Made by a program: the position numbers and the translations under genes. A DNA stretch of 64,000 nt from Staphylococcus pasteuri (GTDB taxonomy: Bacteria > Bacillota > Bacilli > Staphylococcales > Staphylococcaceae): positions 1-64,000 of the forward strand of contig NZ_RXWW01000011.1 in the NCBI RefSeq assembly GCF_003970495.1, given 5' to 3'. Shown piece after piece: positions 1-10,082 of this stretch. Below the pieces are notes generated by a model that had not been told where the DNA came from, searched no databases, and saw only the letters and a list, made by a program, of their open reading frames with translations. Position 1 is the stretch's first letter; each line of letters opens with the position of its first letter.

Positions 1-171
1 ATTATCTGCTTTATATTTACTAATCCAAGTTGCAATTCTATCATTTTGATCATTATATTAAAGTTTATCTAGTTTAATTTTATATACATCATAGGTATCA
101 GTTATTCCATCTACCGTTAATCTAGTAGTCAAATCAGTTTTAATTAAATCATTTGTATTTATTTTTGTCAT
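1..171 (-). pseudogene. Interrupted ORF, possible ParB-like protein (5' part only)
   Basis: The ATG at 171..169 overlaps the TAA stop of the preceding alpha-CTD/sigma-4 gene (TAATG), so the two are translationally coupled. The frame reads 37 codons, meets TAA at 60..58, and then stays open in the same frame to the window edge (19 more codons containing YNDQNDRIATW). The continued sense after the stop looks like protein rather than noise, so I read this as one gene with a premature stop, probably from a TAT or TAC tyrosine codon. The YND-NDRI pattern resembles the N-terminus of ParB/DndB-like proteins, which is a memory-based inference. The rest lies outside the window. Confidence 0.5.
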
Positions 172-3134
172 TAATATTCAAACTCCTCATAATAATAATT
201 TAAATCTAAATAAACTTTTTCCATTATTTCATCGTAATACATGTTAGTTCTCTTAATTACTTCAGTTAATTTATAATACTCGAAATTCACATCATACTTT
301 TCATTTATAAATTCCGTCAAATCAAAAATATCTATCATTTTCACTTTAGTTACTTCTTCTTCAATTAAATCCCTAACAGTAAAATCTTCATCTCGTTTCA
401 GGAGATAATTTCCACCAATTTTATTACTATATATATTATCTAAACCTCTTAAAATAGACCGATAGAATATAGGTTCAAAACCAAATGAATCAATTTGTTC
501 ATTGTCAATGGTCTCAATTATATTATTAATAGACCACACTTTCTTATCATTTGATTTTTCTAAAACTTTCATTCTAAAATCCTCTAATACATCTGATGTT
601 AATCCTATCTCATTAAGTTTCTTTCTAGTAATAAACATTTTAGGCGAAAATTCCAACAACTCCATTGTTTTATACTTATCATATATCCAGCTATTAAATG
701 AACTTAAATTCCATATTCTTTTATCTATATCCGTAAAATCAACAATATCCATATTATTATAAAAATGCTTGTTAAAGTAATCAAAAGTTGTATCATATTC
801 GCTTTTTAAAGCATATGATGTGAATGTTTTATAATTCAAATGTTTTAAAATAATTGATAAGTCTACAATATTATAATCTAAATTTTCTTTTAAATCCTCT
901 ATAAACATGAAATCATTATCGTCAAGAATGCTTTCTATATATTTAAGTTTTTCTTCATTAATTGGACTAAAATTACCTTTAATATAATCATCAACAATAT
1001 ATTTATCTATATAGTCTAAATAATTGGCTTTGACAGTTTGTTCTTTAATTCCAAATTTTTCATAATATAAATGCACAAACTCGTCTACATAAAGAGGTGC
1101 ATACTCAAACATCAAGTCTTTCACTTGTTGTTCTCTATTAACATTACCAATTGATATAGTAGGCATCCTATTTAACTTTATGTTCAAATTATTTCTATTT
1201 TCTTTAGTTCTTCTGATTATATTATGCAACTCATTCTCATGTTTAATATTATAACTTTTCATAAGTGAAGGATGATACTTAAATAAAATAAGTGTTGATA
1301 TCTCAACATTTTTCCATTCCTCAAAATTAATTTTTTCGTAAAACAAATCCCAATCATATTCATTATAATTATAGTATCTATAGTATTTTTTACCACGACT
1401 TACAGCATTTGAAATATCACTTAATCTTTCTTCGATATATCTAATATCAATATTAAATCCTTCTATATCTAACCCTAAATCTTCAAGAAATAAATTAATT
1501 ATTTCTGATAATTCATTAACATGTAATATATCTTCTCCAAATTCTTCTAATACATAGTCAATTATACTTGTTTTCGATATTGAAATTAATTTATTTCCTA
1601 TTTCGATTTTTCCTTCTAATTGTTCATTCCTAATGCTCTTTTTTAATTCTGTTGAAGCTTTATCATCATTTAGAATTTCTTCCCATGAATTGAGGCCTTT
1701 TTCATATCTAACAGATAGATAGTAATATAAGTTATCGTTGAACAACCGTTTATATTGCTTATTATCTAAATCATAGTTACTAAACCAATATGCATTTTCA
1801 TCTTCTTTAAATATTTGATTAGTACTATTAATAACTTTTTTTACTACTTGTCTTACTCGTTCTCTTGAAACACCTGTAGCATTACCTATTTCTTCTAAAG
1901 TTTTACCTTCTAATCTTAGTTTTATCATTTCTAATGTAGTTTCATTATAATTTTCGGCTGTGTAAAATAATATTGATGGTTTTTTTGAATAAACTTTATC
2001 AAGTTCATCAATTGAAATTAAATCTAATTCGATAAGTTCATCAAAATACTTATAAATATCTAAATTCAAGAAATGGTTACTCAATTTATTAAACATTTCG
2101 TTTTTACTATATAAGCGTGTACTATTTTTCACGTAGGCATATACTATCTCTTGTGCAGTCTGTTCATTAAACTCCAAATTTTTAATACAATCATCCATAA
2201 GTTGATTTTCTAATAACAAATCTATTTCATGATTAATAGAAAACTGTTTACCATTCAATACTTTACTTATAGTATCGTTTAAATCCATTTGAATATTATT
2301 TAATATATTTTCCCTCATAACTAATAAATAACTATATGAGGATTCTTTTAAATAAAGCCTTGAAATATCACCTATAAAATATTCATACTTATTCCTAACA
2401 ACAACTTGATTTAAAAGTTTTTCGAGAACGGCATTCAAAGTTTTTTTCGATATATATGATTTCATGAGCCATTCTTTATATGAAGTTGAAAGCAGATTAT
2501 CTATTTTATTCAGACTATGTGTAAGTATTAGTTTCTGTTCTTTATTAGAAAAACCTTGGTCTTCAATATTTATTTCATCTACATATCTAGATTTAGAAAA
2601 ATATTTTATCGTCACTTTAGAAAAAGTTTTAGGTATATTTTCTAGAATAATATCTCTAATATCCTGATGAGGATTTTTATATACTAGTTTAAATAAATCT
2701 CTATCAATTAGATTCATTTTTTCTTTCACTTGGCTACAAATACTTTGAATTTCATTTATAAGACCATCATTAATATTTCTTAATTTCTTAATATCCTCGT
2801 AACTCAAATCCAAAAATATACCCATTAGTTTTATATTATTAATTTTCAAGACATTTAAAATGTCCTTATCATCAATCATTTCTTCAATATTCACAGACCT
2901 TAACGATTCAATAGTCATGTCTATCGGTATATTAATATGGACTTTATAATCATAAATCATATTATCTCTAAAACTTTGAATTTCTTGAATAGATTTAGCA
3001 CCTAAATTTCTAATTCTTCCTAAATCTTCATCAGTAAGATTTTCTAATTGAGAAGTATAAATATAACCATTTTTTATTAATTGGTTTTTACTACGATTCG
3101 ACAAAGTCGAATCACTTATCTTAAAATCTTCCAT
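171..3134 (-). CDS. Large protein with alpha-CTD-like HhH repeats and a sigma-70 region-4-like HTH
   Basis: 987 residues. Residues 5-55 resemble the RNA polymerase alpha C-terminal domain (LSNRSKNQLIKNG, then LTDEDLGRIRNLGAKSIQEI). Residues 90-132 look like a second, weaker copy (LKINNIKLMGIFLDL, YEDIKKLRNI). Residues 399-437 match the sigma-70 region 4 helix-turn-helix (LEEIGNATGVSRERVRQV). The remaining ~550 C-terminal residues are rich in Asp, Tyr, Asn and Ile and I do not recognise them. A GGGGA ribosome site precedes the ATG. It lies 72 bp downstream of hsdS in the same direction and is coupled to the next ORF by TAATG, so it probably forms part of a defence operon. A role in sensing or altering transcription is inference. 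True sigma factors have region 2, which I cannot see here, so it is not an ordinary sigma factor. Confidence 0.8.
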   Translation of the reverse strand: MEDFKISDSTLSNRSKNQLIKNGYIYTSQLENLTDEDLGRIRNLGAKSIQEIQSFRDNMIYDYKVHINIPIDMTIESLRSVNIEEMIDDKDILNVLKINNIKLMGIFLDLSYEDIKKLRNINDGLINEIQSICSQVKEKMNLIDRDLFKLVYKNPHQDIRDIILENIPKTFSKVTIKYFSKSRYVDEINIEDQGFSNKEQKLILTHSLNKIDNLLSTSYKEWLMKSYISKKTLNAVLEKLLNQVVVRNKYEYFIGDISRLYLKESSYSYLLVMRENILNNIQMDLNDTISKVLNGKQFSINHEIDLLLENQLMDDCIKNLEFNEQTAQEIVYAYVKNSTRLYSKNEMFNKLSNHFLNLDIYKYFDELIELDLISIDELDKVYSKKPSILFYTAENYNETTLEMIKLRLEGKTLEEIGNATGVSRERVRQVVKKVINSTNQIFKEDENAYWFSNYDLDNKQYKRLFNDNLYYYLSVRYEKGLNSWEEILNDDKASTELKKSIRNEQLEGKIEIGNKLISISKTSIIDYVLEEFGEDILHVNELSEIINLFLEDLGLDIEGFNIDIRYIEERLSDISNAVSRGKKYYRYYNYNEYDWDLFYEKINFEEWKNVEISTLILFKYHPSLMKSYNIKHENELHNIIRRTKENRNNLNIKLNRMPTISIGNVNREQQVKDLMFEYAPLYVDEFVHLYYEKFGIKEQTVKANYLDYIDKYIVDDYIKGNFSPINEEKLKYIESILDDNDFMFIEDLKENLDYNIVDLSIILKHLNYKTFTSYALKSEYDTTFDYFNKHFYNNMDIVDFTDIDKRIWNLSSFNSWIYDKYKTMELLEFSPKMFITRKKLNEIGLTSDVLEDFRMKVLEKSNDKKVWSINNIIETIDNEQIDSFGFEPIFYRSILRGLDNIYSNKIGGNYLLKRDEDFTVRDLIEEEVTKVKMIDIFDLTEFINEKYDVNFEYYKLTEVIKRTNMYYDEIMEKVYLDLNYYYEEFEY

Positions 3135-3206
3135 AAAATTCCCCTAACTTTTTATAGGATTGGTTTATTACTATATTCAGCAATTCCCATTAGTCACTTC
3201 TCAGAA

Positions 3207-4406
3207 TTAGATGAACACTTTCTGTAAAAAGCCTTGTTTACGTTTTTGTAATAGCGCAACTTTATTTGATTGATTATCTATTAATTGCTCTATTTTGATT
3301 AACGTACTAGATATTTTTCTTTGTTCCTCAATTGTAGGCAATTTAACGATAATACTATTAATAGAATCATTATTTAGTGTTATACCTTTAACAGCTTGTG
3401 CGCCAAATGTACTAATGTTGATTGAATTTAAATAGTAATACATATATTCAGTATCAACATCATCTATTTTCCACTCAAAATGACATATAGCTTCATTTGT
3501 AAATAAAGGTTCTTTTACTATGGCTAGCTTACCCAAAGTGAGTTTAAAACTCATAATCAATGTATTTTCTTTAACTTTAAAATGATTTGAAGCCCCCTCT
3601 TCTGTAATTCCTTTATTACCTTTGTATAAATATTTCTGAGTCATTCCTGCAATAGATAACCAATTTTGATTTTCTTCATTCCAATATTTATTATTTTTAG
3701 TACTTGGAGTAAACCCTTTGTTAACTTTTGCGACATCTTCTATTTTCTTTAATATCCATTCAGGATAATCGTTGCCATTTTCGTCTTTGAATCTTAGTTC
3801 TTGGGAGAAGATTTTTTGCATGTATCCTTTTTTCTGTTGTTCTAATAATTTTAGTTTTTTCTCTTCTAATTCGATTTGTTTGTCGAGTTTGCTAAAAAAG
3901 TCACCTATTTTTTGTTGTTCATTTTTATTAGGTAAAAAAGTTCTAATACTGTAAAAATCTGAATGATTTAAGTCTGGGATAGTAGATGTGCCAGCTAATG
4001 ATAGTATCCTATTGTTTATTTTCGAAGATTTAAGTAATTCAAATAAAAACAATCTATCGTATAAATTCTTATCGAAAGATATTTTGAAGAAATTATTATG
4101 AAAAGCTCCGAAAACACCTGTTATAACTTTTCCAGTATTTCCAGTACGAGTCATTAAGATATCCTCTTCATTGGCAATAACCGACTTAGGTGGATTTTTA
4201 ATAAAATATTTTGTTTTACTATTAGGCTTTAAAAATTCATTAGTTATATAAAAATATAACCCCTCTTTATACTCTGTCTCTCTGTCGTTAATAGCAATCT
4301 GCAAACCTTGGTTAGTTTTAGTGAATTCACCAAAAGTCTTCTCTTCCCACTCATCTTCAAATCCTGGAAATCTCAATTCAGGAACGTTCTTTTGTGTATT
4401 ACTCAT
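3207..4406 (-). CDS. hsdS: Type I restriction-modification specificity subunit HsdS
   Basis: 399 residues with the usual two-half layout. Target recognition domain 1 begins with the staphylococcal opening PELRFPGFEDEWE; a first central coiled coil follows (KLDKQIELEEKKLKLLEQQKKG). TRD 2 starts after LRFKDENGNDYPEW, and a terminal coiled coil (NQSNKVALLQKRKQGFLQKVF) ends the protein. HsdS chooses the bipartite DNA target for both HsdM and HsdR in the M2S1 methylase and R2M2S1 nuclease. Its start overlaps the hsdM stop by 8 bases, indicating coupled translation. No frameshift is seen, so specificity should be intact. TRDs are the variable part of these proteins and the recognised site cannot be read from sequence. 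Confidence 0.95.
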   Translation of the reverse strand: MSNTQKNVPELRFPGFEDEWEEKTFGEFTKTNQGLQIAINDRETEYKEGLYFYITNEFLKPNSKTKYFIKNPPKSVIANEEDILMTRTGNTGKVITGVFGAFHNNFFKISFDKNLYDRLFLFELLKSSKINNRILSLAGTSTIPDLNHSDFYSIRTFLPNKNEQQKIGDFFSKLDKQIELEEKKLKLLEQQKKGYMQKIFSQELRFKDENGNDYPEWILKKIEDVAKVNKGFTPSTKNNKYWNEENQNWLSIAGMTQKYLYKGNKGITEEGASNHFKVKENTLIMSFKLTLGKLAIVKEPLFTNEAICHFEWKIDDVDTEYMYYYLNSINISTFGAQAVKGITLNNDSINSIIVKLPTIEEQRKISSTLIKIEQLIDNQSNKVALLQKRKQGFLQKVFI

Positions 4407-5955
4407 CTTTCAACACTCCTAGTTCTTTCAGGTACTCATTGATTTCTGATTCGACGTCAGCGATTTCTTTATCAATAGCTTTAAGGTCTTGTTGTACTTG
4501 GTCTAAATCAATAGGTTCTTCTTCTTCGAATGTGTCGACATATCTAGGGATGTTTAAATTGTAGTCATTTTCTTTAATATCATCTAATGTTGCGACATAA
4601 CTATATTTATCAATTGTTTCTCTGTTACTGTAATTTTCAATAATTTTATCTACATCTTCGTCTGTAAGATGGTTTTGGTTTTTACCTTTTTCAAATGATT
4701 GTGATGCATCGATAAATACGACATTGTCATCTGTTTCACGACATTTTTTAAATACTAAAATACATGTTGGAATGCTTGTACCGTAAAAAATATTTGCAGG
4801 TAAACCAATGACCGCATCTAAATAGTTCTTTTCTTCAATCAAATATTTACGGATAACGCCTTCTGCAGCACCACGGAATAAAACACCATGCGGTAAGACT
4901 ACCGCCATTGTTCCTTCATCGTCTAAATAGTGCACCATATGTTGAATAAAAGCGAAGTCAGCTTTTGATTTAGGAGCTAATTTACCATAATTACTAAAAC
5001 GTTCATCGTCATTAAATTTACTATCTGCTGACCAATTGGCACTGTATGGTGGGTTTGCGACAACTGCATCAAATTTTTCGTCCATAAATGCAGGATCTTC
5101 TAATGTATCTGCATTTTGAATATCAAAGTTTTCATAACGCACATCATGTAATAACATGTTCATTCGAGCTAAGTTGTATGTCGTATTATTACGTTCTTGA
5201 CCATTGTAACGATACACTTTCGTTTCTTTACCAACACGTAATAGTAATGAACCAGACCCACATGTAGGGTCATAGACATTTCTTAATTTATCTTTACCTT
5301 GTGTCACGATCTTCGCTAAGATTTTAGACACTTGTTGAGGTGTATAGAATTCGCCTGCTTTTTTACCTGCATTTGCCGCAAAGCGACCAATTAAGAATTC
5401 ATAAGCATCACCTAACATATCTATTTCCATATCACTATGCACAAAAGGTAGTTCTGATAAATGCACCATGACTTTACTTATTAAAGCCGTTCTATCTTTT
5501 ACCGTATTACCTAATCTAGTTGAACTTAAGTCCATATCACTGAACAATCCGATAAAGTCTTCTTCACTGTCTTGTCCTAAAGTAGAAGTTTCAACTTTAC
5601 GAATCGCTTGTGCTAAATGTTCAATATCGAAACGTTGATTTTCAATTTCTTTAACCATACTGCTGAATAAATCTTGCGGTTCGATATAGTAACCAACATT
5701 TTCAATTAATTCTTCTTTGAGATCTTCTCTATATTCCTCGTCTTCCCATGCTTCTTCGTAAGTCATATCTTCATCAGATAATGCTTCAGCGACTTCTGCT
5801 TCTGCCTTCTCAGATAAGAATCGATAGAAGATTAAACCTAAAATATAATTACGGAATTCACTCGCATCCATGTTGCCTCGTAAATCATTCGCAATAGACC
5901 ATAGACGCTTATGCAATTCCTGTTGTTGTTGACGTTGCTTTTCTGTAATAGACAA
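4399..5955 (-). CDS. hsdM: Type I restriction-modification DNA methyltransferase HsdM
   Basis: 518 residues, normal for the family. An N-terminal helical HsdM domain (about 10-170) precedes the N6-adenine methylase domain with the SAM-binding motif DPTCGSG at 229-235 and catalytic NPPY at 301-304. With HsdS it methylates adenines in the host target and protects the chromosome from HsdR. It starts 45 bp after the hsdR stop, and its stop overlaps the hsdS start. The last ~40 residues are strongly charged and predicted coiled (DQVQQDLKAIDKEIADVE), fitting contact with HsdS. Confidence 0.96.
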   Translation of the reverse strand: MSITEKQRQQQQELHKRLWSIANDLRGNMDASEFRNYILGLIFYRFLSEKAEAEVAEALSDEDMTYEEAWEDEEYREDLKEELIENVGYYIEPQDLFSSMVKEIENQRFDIEHLAQAIRKVETSTLGQDSEEDFIGLFSDMDLSSTRLGNTVKDRTALISKVMVHLSELPFVHSDMEIDMLGDAYEFLIGRFAANAGKKAGEFYTPQQVSKILAKIVTQGKDKLRNVYDPTCGSGSLLLRVGKETKVYRYNGQERNNTTYNLARMNMLLHDVRYENFDIQNADTLEDPAFMDEKFDAVVANPPYSANWSADSKFNDDERFSNYGKLAPKSKADFAFIQHMVHYLDDEGTMAVVLPHGVLFRGAAEGVIRKYLIEEKNYLDAVIGLPANIFYGTSIPTCILVFKKCRETDDNVVFIDASQSFEKGKNQNHLTDEDVDKIIENYSNRETIDKYSYVATLDDIKENDYNLNIPRYVDTFEEEEPIDLDQVQQDLKAIDKEIADVESEINEYLKELGVLKDE

Positions 5956-6000
5956 TGTGTCCTTCCCCCATTAGTGATTATTTTGTATATTCGTTTTTTA

Positions 6001-8796
6001 TTAGCTATATTTCTCTGTGACTTCTTCGACGAATGATGCGACGGCTGCTTTGGTTTGTCTCTTTTCACGTAGTTTCATGCCTGATACTAAATCTTTAACT
6101 TTATCGTTATTAAGAATGCCACTATATTCAAATTCGCTAGTAATGCTTTTTAACATGTCTTCATCAATTGATTTTTGACCTGCAAAGTTATTAAATTCTT
6201 CTTCTTTTTTCGCATTTTCAAAGGTGATATATGCTTCATCAAGATTCTCATCTTCTGATAAATCCGGAATAATCTTATCCATAAATTCTTTAATTAAATC
6301 GCGTTTTAATCGTAACTTAGGATCATCTGCTGTATCTAAAATTCGTCTAATTTGTTCACGGTTACGTTGTTGTTCTGCTTTATCCGTTAAGTCAATTTGA
6401 CGTACTAAATCCATAATGTAAGACACATTAATCGTATCGTTACGTAGTATCTCAATTTCAAAATCGATGTCATTTAAAATCGATACTTTATTTTTATCAT
6501 TTTTTAGTGGTTTGACTTGGTCATAAATCGCAAAGTACTTACTCTTATAATCTTCAAAATCTTGTTCTTCAATACCAACACTTGAAGACGTAAATTCAAA
6601 TTCATCAAAGGCCTTCATTCTTAATATGAGTTTAGATAATAAGCGATACGCTTCTACAAAGGCTTTCTTTTCATCGTCACCCTGCACTTCATCCATGTGT
6701 TGTGGTGATGGCGCAATCGCTTTTAATTCAGCTAAAGCATCTACGAATTCAGCTTTGTATTCTTCGTAACTCTTCATTAACACACGATCTGTATCTTCTG
6801 TTTGTGAGAATAATTGTAGTGCATTGTCAGTCGCTTTTTTTAAGTCACGATAGTTCACAATTTTACCGAAAGGCTTCGTTTCTTTTTCAACACGGTTGGT
6901 ACGTGAATAGGCTTGAATTAAATCATGGTATTTAAGATTCTTATCAACATATAATGTATTCAATACTTTACTGTCGAAGCCTGTTAAGAACATATTAACG
7001 ACAATTAAGACATCAATTTTATTGTCTTTAACACCTTTTTTCACATTTTTAGAAACATGATTAAAATATTCTTGGAACGTGTCTGTTGTAAAGTTCGTGT
7101 CAAAATTTACGTTATAGTCTTTCATCATTTTATCCAAATGTTCACGTGCCGTTGTTGTTGGTACATCATTGTCACTTTCTTTTGTTTCTTCATTCGGACC
7201 AAATGAATAGATACCTGCCACTTTTAATGGGCGGTCATACTCTTGATTCACCTTGTTAAAGGCTTGGTAATATTTAATTAACGCAGGAATACTTTGTACC
7301 GTTAAGATACTTGAATATTGTCTATTACGTGTGTATTTATCGTGATTTTCAATAATATGTCTGACAATGAGTTCGATACGGTCATCTGCCATCCACACTT
7401 CATCTTTATTAATATCTTCGACCATATCTTCTGTTTCAGTTTCAATAGTCTTCTCTTTAATAGTATTAATATAATCAACAGAGAACCCTAATACGTTGCC
7501 ATCATGAATGGCATCCTTAATTAAATATGTGTGTAGGCATTTGCCAAAGATATCTGCTGTACTACGCCCATCTTGGCTTTTATTTTCTTCAAAACGTGGT
7601 GTACCGGTAAATCCAAAGTATTGTGCGTTATTAAAGTGCTGACGAATAATACGATGCATATCACCAAATTGACTACGGTGACACTCGTCGATGATGAATA
7701 CGACTTTATCTGTTTTATATTGTTCTAAAGCGTCTGCATTGTTTTGAATGGCTTTAGACATTTTTTGTATTGTAGTAACAATTAACGGTAAGCTTTTGTC
7801 GTTCAATTGACGGACTAATTGTGATGTGTTGTTTGTTTTATCAACGGCACCTTTTGAGAATTTATTAAATTCTTCTTCAGTTTGACTGTCTAAATCTTTA
7901 CGGTCTACTAGGAAGATAACCTTTTTAATATTTTCTTGTTCTGATAACACCTGACTCGATTTAAATGACGTTAAGGTTTTACCACTACCTGTTGTATGCC
8001 AAATATAACCGTTATTAGCTGTTTCTGTTGCTTGATGTATCAACGCTTCTACAGCATGTACTTGATACGGACGCATCGCCATTAATACTTTATCTGTTTC
8101 ATTAATAATCATGTAACGTGAAATCATTTTCGCAAGATGACAAGGTCTTAAAAACGTTTCAGTAAAGTCATTGAGTGTGTTAATACGTTTATTATGTTTA
8201 TCACTCCAATAAAACATATGACTCTTATAAATTTCGCCATCATTATTAGAAATATAGCGTGTTTCGACACCATTACTAATAATGAACATTTGGATATAAC
8301 GGAATAGACCTGTGTAGTTTTGCTTACGATATCGCATCACTTGGTTAAATGCTTCATTAATATCTACGCCACGACGTTTGAGTTCCACTTGGACGAGTGG
8401 TAGCCCGTTAATAAGAATCGTCACGTCATATCTAGCTTTGTATGTATCTTCAACAGACACCTGGTTAGTCACTTGGAATTTATTTTGGCACCAATTTACT
8501 GTATCTAAAAATGATAAATATACTTCTGATTCATCATCACGTTTTAATGGTAATTTGTCGCGCAAGATACGCGCACTTTCGAAGATCCCTTTACCATTGA
8601 TCATTGTTAATAGGCGTTGAAATTCTTTATCTGTTAATGGTTGGCCATTTAATTTATCTTTATGTCGTTCATTTAATATAGAACGGAAATTATCTAATAG
8701 TTGTTCATCGTTTCTAATCGTTACGATTTCATATCCATTTTCTTTTAATTGATTCATCATTTCCTTCTCTAAGGAAAACTCACTTTGATACGCCAA
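6001..8796 (-). CDS. hsdR: Type I restriction endonuclease subunit HsdR
   Basis: 931 residues. The N-terminal PD-(D/E)xK nuclease shows Asp124 and Glu138-Leu-Lys140 ([14 protein letters not shown]). The SF2 translocase follows, with Walker A HTTGSGKT at 267-274 and DECH at 370-373, plus the helicase motif GFTGTPRF and QAYSRTNR, the arginine-finger motif VI. It cuts unmodified DNA after ATP-driven translocation. All catalytic residues are present. It is the first gene of hsdRMS. In S. aureus hsdR usually sits apart from the hsdMS copies, so a contiguous cassette here favours arrival as a unit; that is inference. Confidence 0.96.
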   Translation of the reverse strand: MAYQSEFSLEKEMMNQLKENGYEIVTIRNDEQLLDNFRSILNERHKDKLNGQPLTDKEFQRLLTMINGKGIFESARILRDKLPLKRDDESEVYLSFLDTVNWCQNKFQVTNQVSVEDTYKARYDVTILINGLPLVQVELKRRGVDINEAFNQVMRYRKQNYTGLFRYIQMFIISNGVETRYISNNDGEIYKSHMFYWSDKHNKRINTLNDFTETFLRPCHLAKMISRYMIINETDKVLMAMRPYQVHAVEALIHQATETANNGYIWHTTGSGKTLTSFKSSQVLSEQENIKKVIFLVDRKDLDSQTEEEFNKFSKGAVDKTNNTSQLVRQLNDKSLPLIVTTIQKMSKAIQNNADALEQYKTDKVVFIIDECHRSQFGDMHRIIRQHFNNAQYFGFTGTPRFEENKSQDGRSTADIFGKCLHTYLIKDAIHDGNVLGFSVDYINTIKEKTIETETEDMVEDINKDEVWMADDRIELIVRHIIENHDKYTRNRQYSSILTVQSIPALIKYYQAFNKVNQEYDRPLKVAGIYSFGPNEETKESDNDVPTTTAREHLDKMMKDYNVNFDTNFTTDTFQEYFNHVSKNVKKGVKDNKIDVLIVVNMFLTGFDSKVLNTLYVDKNLKYHDLIQAYSRTNRVEKETKPFGKIVNYRDLKKATDNALQLFSQTEDTDRVLMKSYEEYKAEFVDALAELKAIAPSPQHMDEVQGDDEKKAFVEAYRLLSKLILRMKAFDEFEFTSSSVGIEEQDFEDYKSKYFAIYDQVKPLKNDKNKVSILNDIDFEIEILRNDTINVSYIMDLVRQIDLTDKAEQQRNREQIRRILDTADDPKLRLKRDLIKEFMDKIIPDLSEDENLDEAYITFENAKKEEEFNNFAGQKSIDEDMLKSITSEFEYSGILNNDKVKDLVSGMKLREKRQTKAAVASFVEEVTEKYS

Positions 8797-9084
8797 GATA
8801 CCCCATCCTTCGTTTTCTACTATTAATTAAAATATATCATAATACCTATATTTCTCATAAATAAATTTAATATTAATTGCCAATGTAACTGTGTATAGTT
8901 TGAGTTTTGTAATATTTATTAAAATTCGTAATACAAATCCAGAAAAAGTGAAGTTGGAAATGTGTCAGCAATGGTTAACAGAAATTTTTGCCTATAGTAT
9001 AGTGAAATTAATAAATGAATTATGAACTAATTTATGCAATTGCTTATTTTTACAAAGAAATACATTATTATTTGAGCTCTCAAG

Positions 9085-9447
9085 ATGACATATAAGAAAA
9101 GAGTGTTGATGTTAGTGATACTGTTACCTATGAGTTTTTTTATGATTGTAATATCTACTTTATTTAAAAATACATACCCTAATGATAGAAATTCTTTTTA
9201 TGGATTTAGATCAAAAAAATCTATGAAAAGTGATGAAAACTGGGTTAAAGCTCAACGTTACTTTGTTTATTACACTAGAATGATATTTAAGTATACTACT
9301 GTAATATCTGTCTTATTTTTAATAGTCGATATTATTTTTTTAATGTGCAAACTAGAGAATTCATTAATTGTTTCCATCTTGATTCAAACAGGATTGATTT
9401 TCATATTACTTGGATACCTTTATTGGATTGTGAATAAAAAAATCTAA
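9085..9447 (+). CDS. SdpI-family small integral membrane protein
   Basis: 120 residues with a hydrophobic N-terminus, the SdpI/YhfL-like signature (YGFRSKKSMKSDENWVKAQ, close to the family pattern GxR...S...W..a) and two further membrane segments. In Bacillus subtilis, SdpI gives immunity to the cannibalism toxin SdpC; many relatives are of unknown role. It is shorter than SdpI (about 207 residues) and keeps only the conserved domain. No strong ribosome site precedes ATG 9085; an internal ATG at 9109 is possible. Two tiny membrane-protein ORFs follow in the same direction before the terminator at 9926. Confidence 0.7.
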   Translation: MTYKKRVLMLVILLPMSFFMIVISTLFKNTYPNDRNSFYGFRSKKSMKSDENWVKAQRYFVYYTRMIFKYTTVISVLFLIVDIIFLMCKLENSLIVSILIQTGLIFILLGYLYWIVNKKI

Positions 9448-9490
9448 CAAATGATTTCTATTGGAGAAGAATAGATAAAAAGGAGAAGTT

Positions 9491-9667
9491 ATGATGAAGC
9501 ATCTTCGGAGATTTTTATTCTTTTTTGTATTTATTTTTATAGTTCATTACGTTATTGACTGGATTTTAGGTAAAGATTTTTCATGGGGTGACTGTCTAGC
9601 AACCAGTATTATATTAGCTTTGTTTTTTACTCCAACTTCTGATTTACTGAAGGATAAAAATAAATAA
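9491..9667 (+). CDS. 58-residue hydrophobic membrane protein
   Basis: An AGGAGAAG ribosome site ends 2-3 bases before ATGATG, so either ATG (9491 or 9494) may serve. The product MMKHLRRFLFFFVFIF... has a basic start, one long hydrophobic segment (residues 8-26), a second around 35-48, and a charged tail DLLKDKNK. I do not recognise a family. It sits between an SdpI-like gene and another tiny membrane protein with the same orientation, 43 bp after the former. Confidence 0.6.
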   Translation: MMKHLRRFLFFFVFIFIVHYVIDWILGKDFSWGDCLATSIILALFFTPTSDLLKDKNK

Positions 9668-9708
9668 AAGTTCGATGCTAGTACTTATAGATGAAAGAGG
9701 TCGATGAT

Positions 9709-9891
9709 ATGTCTACATTAAGAACTATTTTAATAATTTTTATATCTATTTTTGTTGGTAATATGGTATTGATGATTTTCGAAAGTGCTCCAATCAATAT
9801 ATGGATTGTTAGATTAATTGGTGGCATCGCCTGTGCTATTACTGCCTTGATAATTACTCGCTATTATCAAAACAAAAATTCTAAAAATTGA
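9709..9891 (+). CDS. 60-residue two-span membrane protein
   Basis: The start chosen is ATG 9709 because AAAGAGG (9694-9700) lies 8 bases upstream; an in-frame ATG at 9691 would lie before that site. The product MSTLRTILIIFISIFVG... has two hydrophobic segments (about 4-24 and 30-50) and a polar tail RYYQNKNSKN. Function unknown. It is last in the SdpI-like cluster, followed by a terminator 35 bases on. Confidence 0.6.
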   Translation: MSTLRTILIIFISIFVGNMVLMIFESAPINIWIVRLIGGIACAITALIITRYYQNKNSKN

Positions 9892-9925
9892 AAAACTATC
9901 ATAGTCAGATATTGACTTAAAATAC

Positions 9926-9957
9926 AAAAGACAACTTTTAATTAAGTTGTCTTTTTT
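9926..9957 (+). terminator. Intrinsic terminator of the SdpI-like cluster
   Basis: AAAAGACAACTT and AAGTTGTCTTTTTT form a perfect stem around TTAATT, followed by a T run on the plus strand. Confidence 0.85.
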
Positions 9958-10082
9958 CTGACTTTGCAATAAATCCTACATATTCCGTAAGGTAATAAGA
10001 CTTATATGATGAAATATAAAACAAAAAGTAGTATTTTAAAGTTGACGATTTCTATATGATTACTCAAAAAGGGGATTTATTT

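Noticed and set aside
5838-6068. Minus-strand frame of 76 codons spanning the hsdR-hsdM joint
   Set aside because: Out of frame with both genes, overlapping them, without a ribosome site; shadow frame.
8880-9028. A ~44-codon open plus-strand frame ending ...VKLEMCQQWLTEIFAYSIVKLINEL
   Set aside because: No ribosome site or plausible start; no family resemblance. The 288 bp between hsdR and the SdpI-like gene otherwise show only AT-rich sequence.
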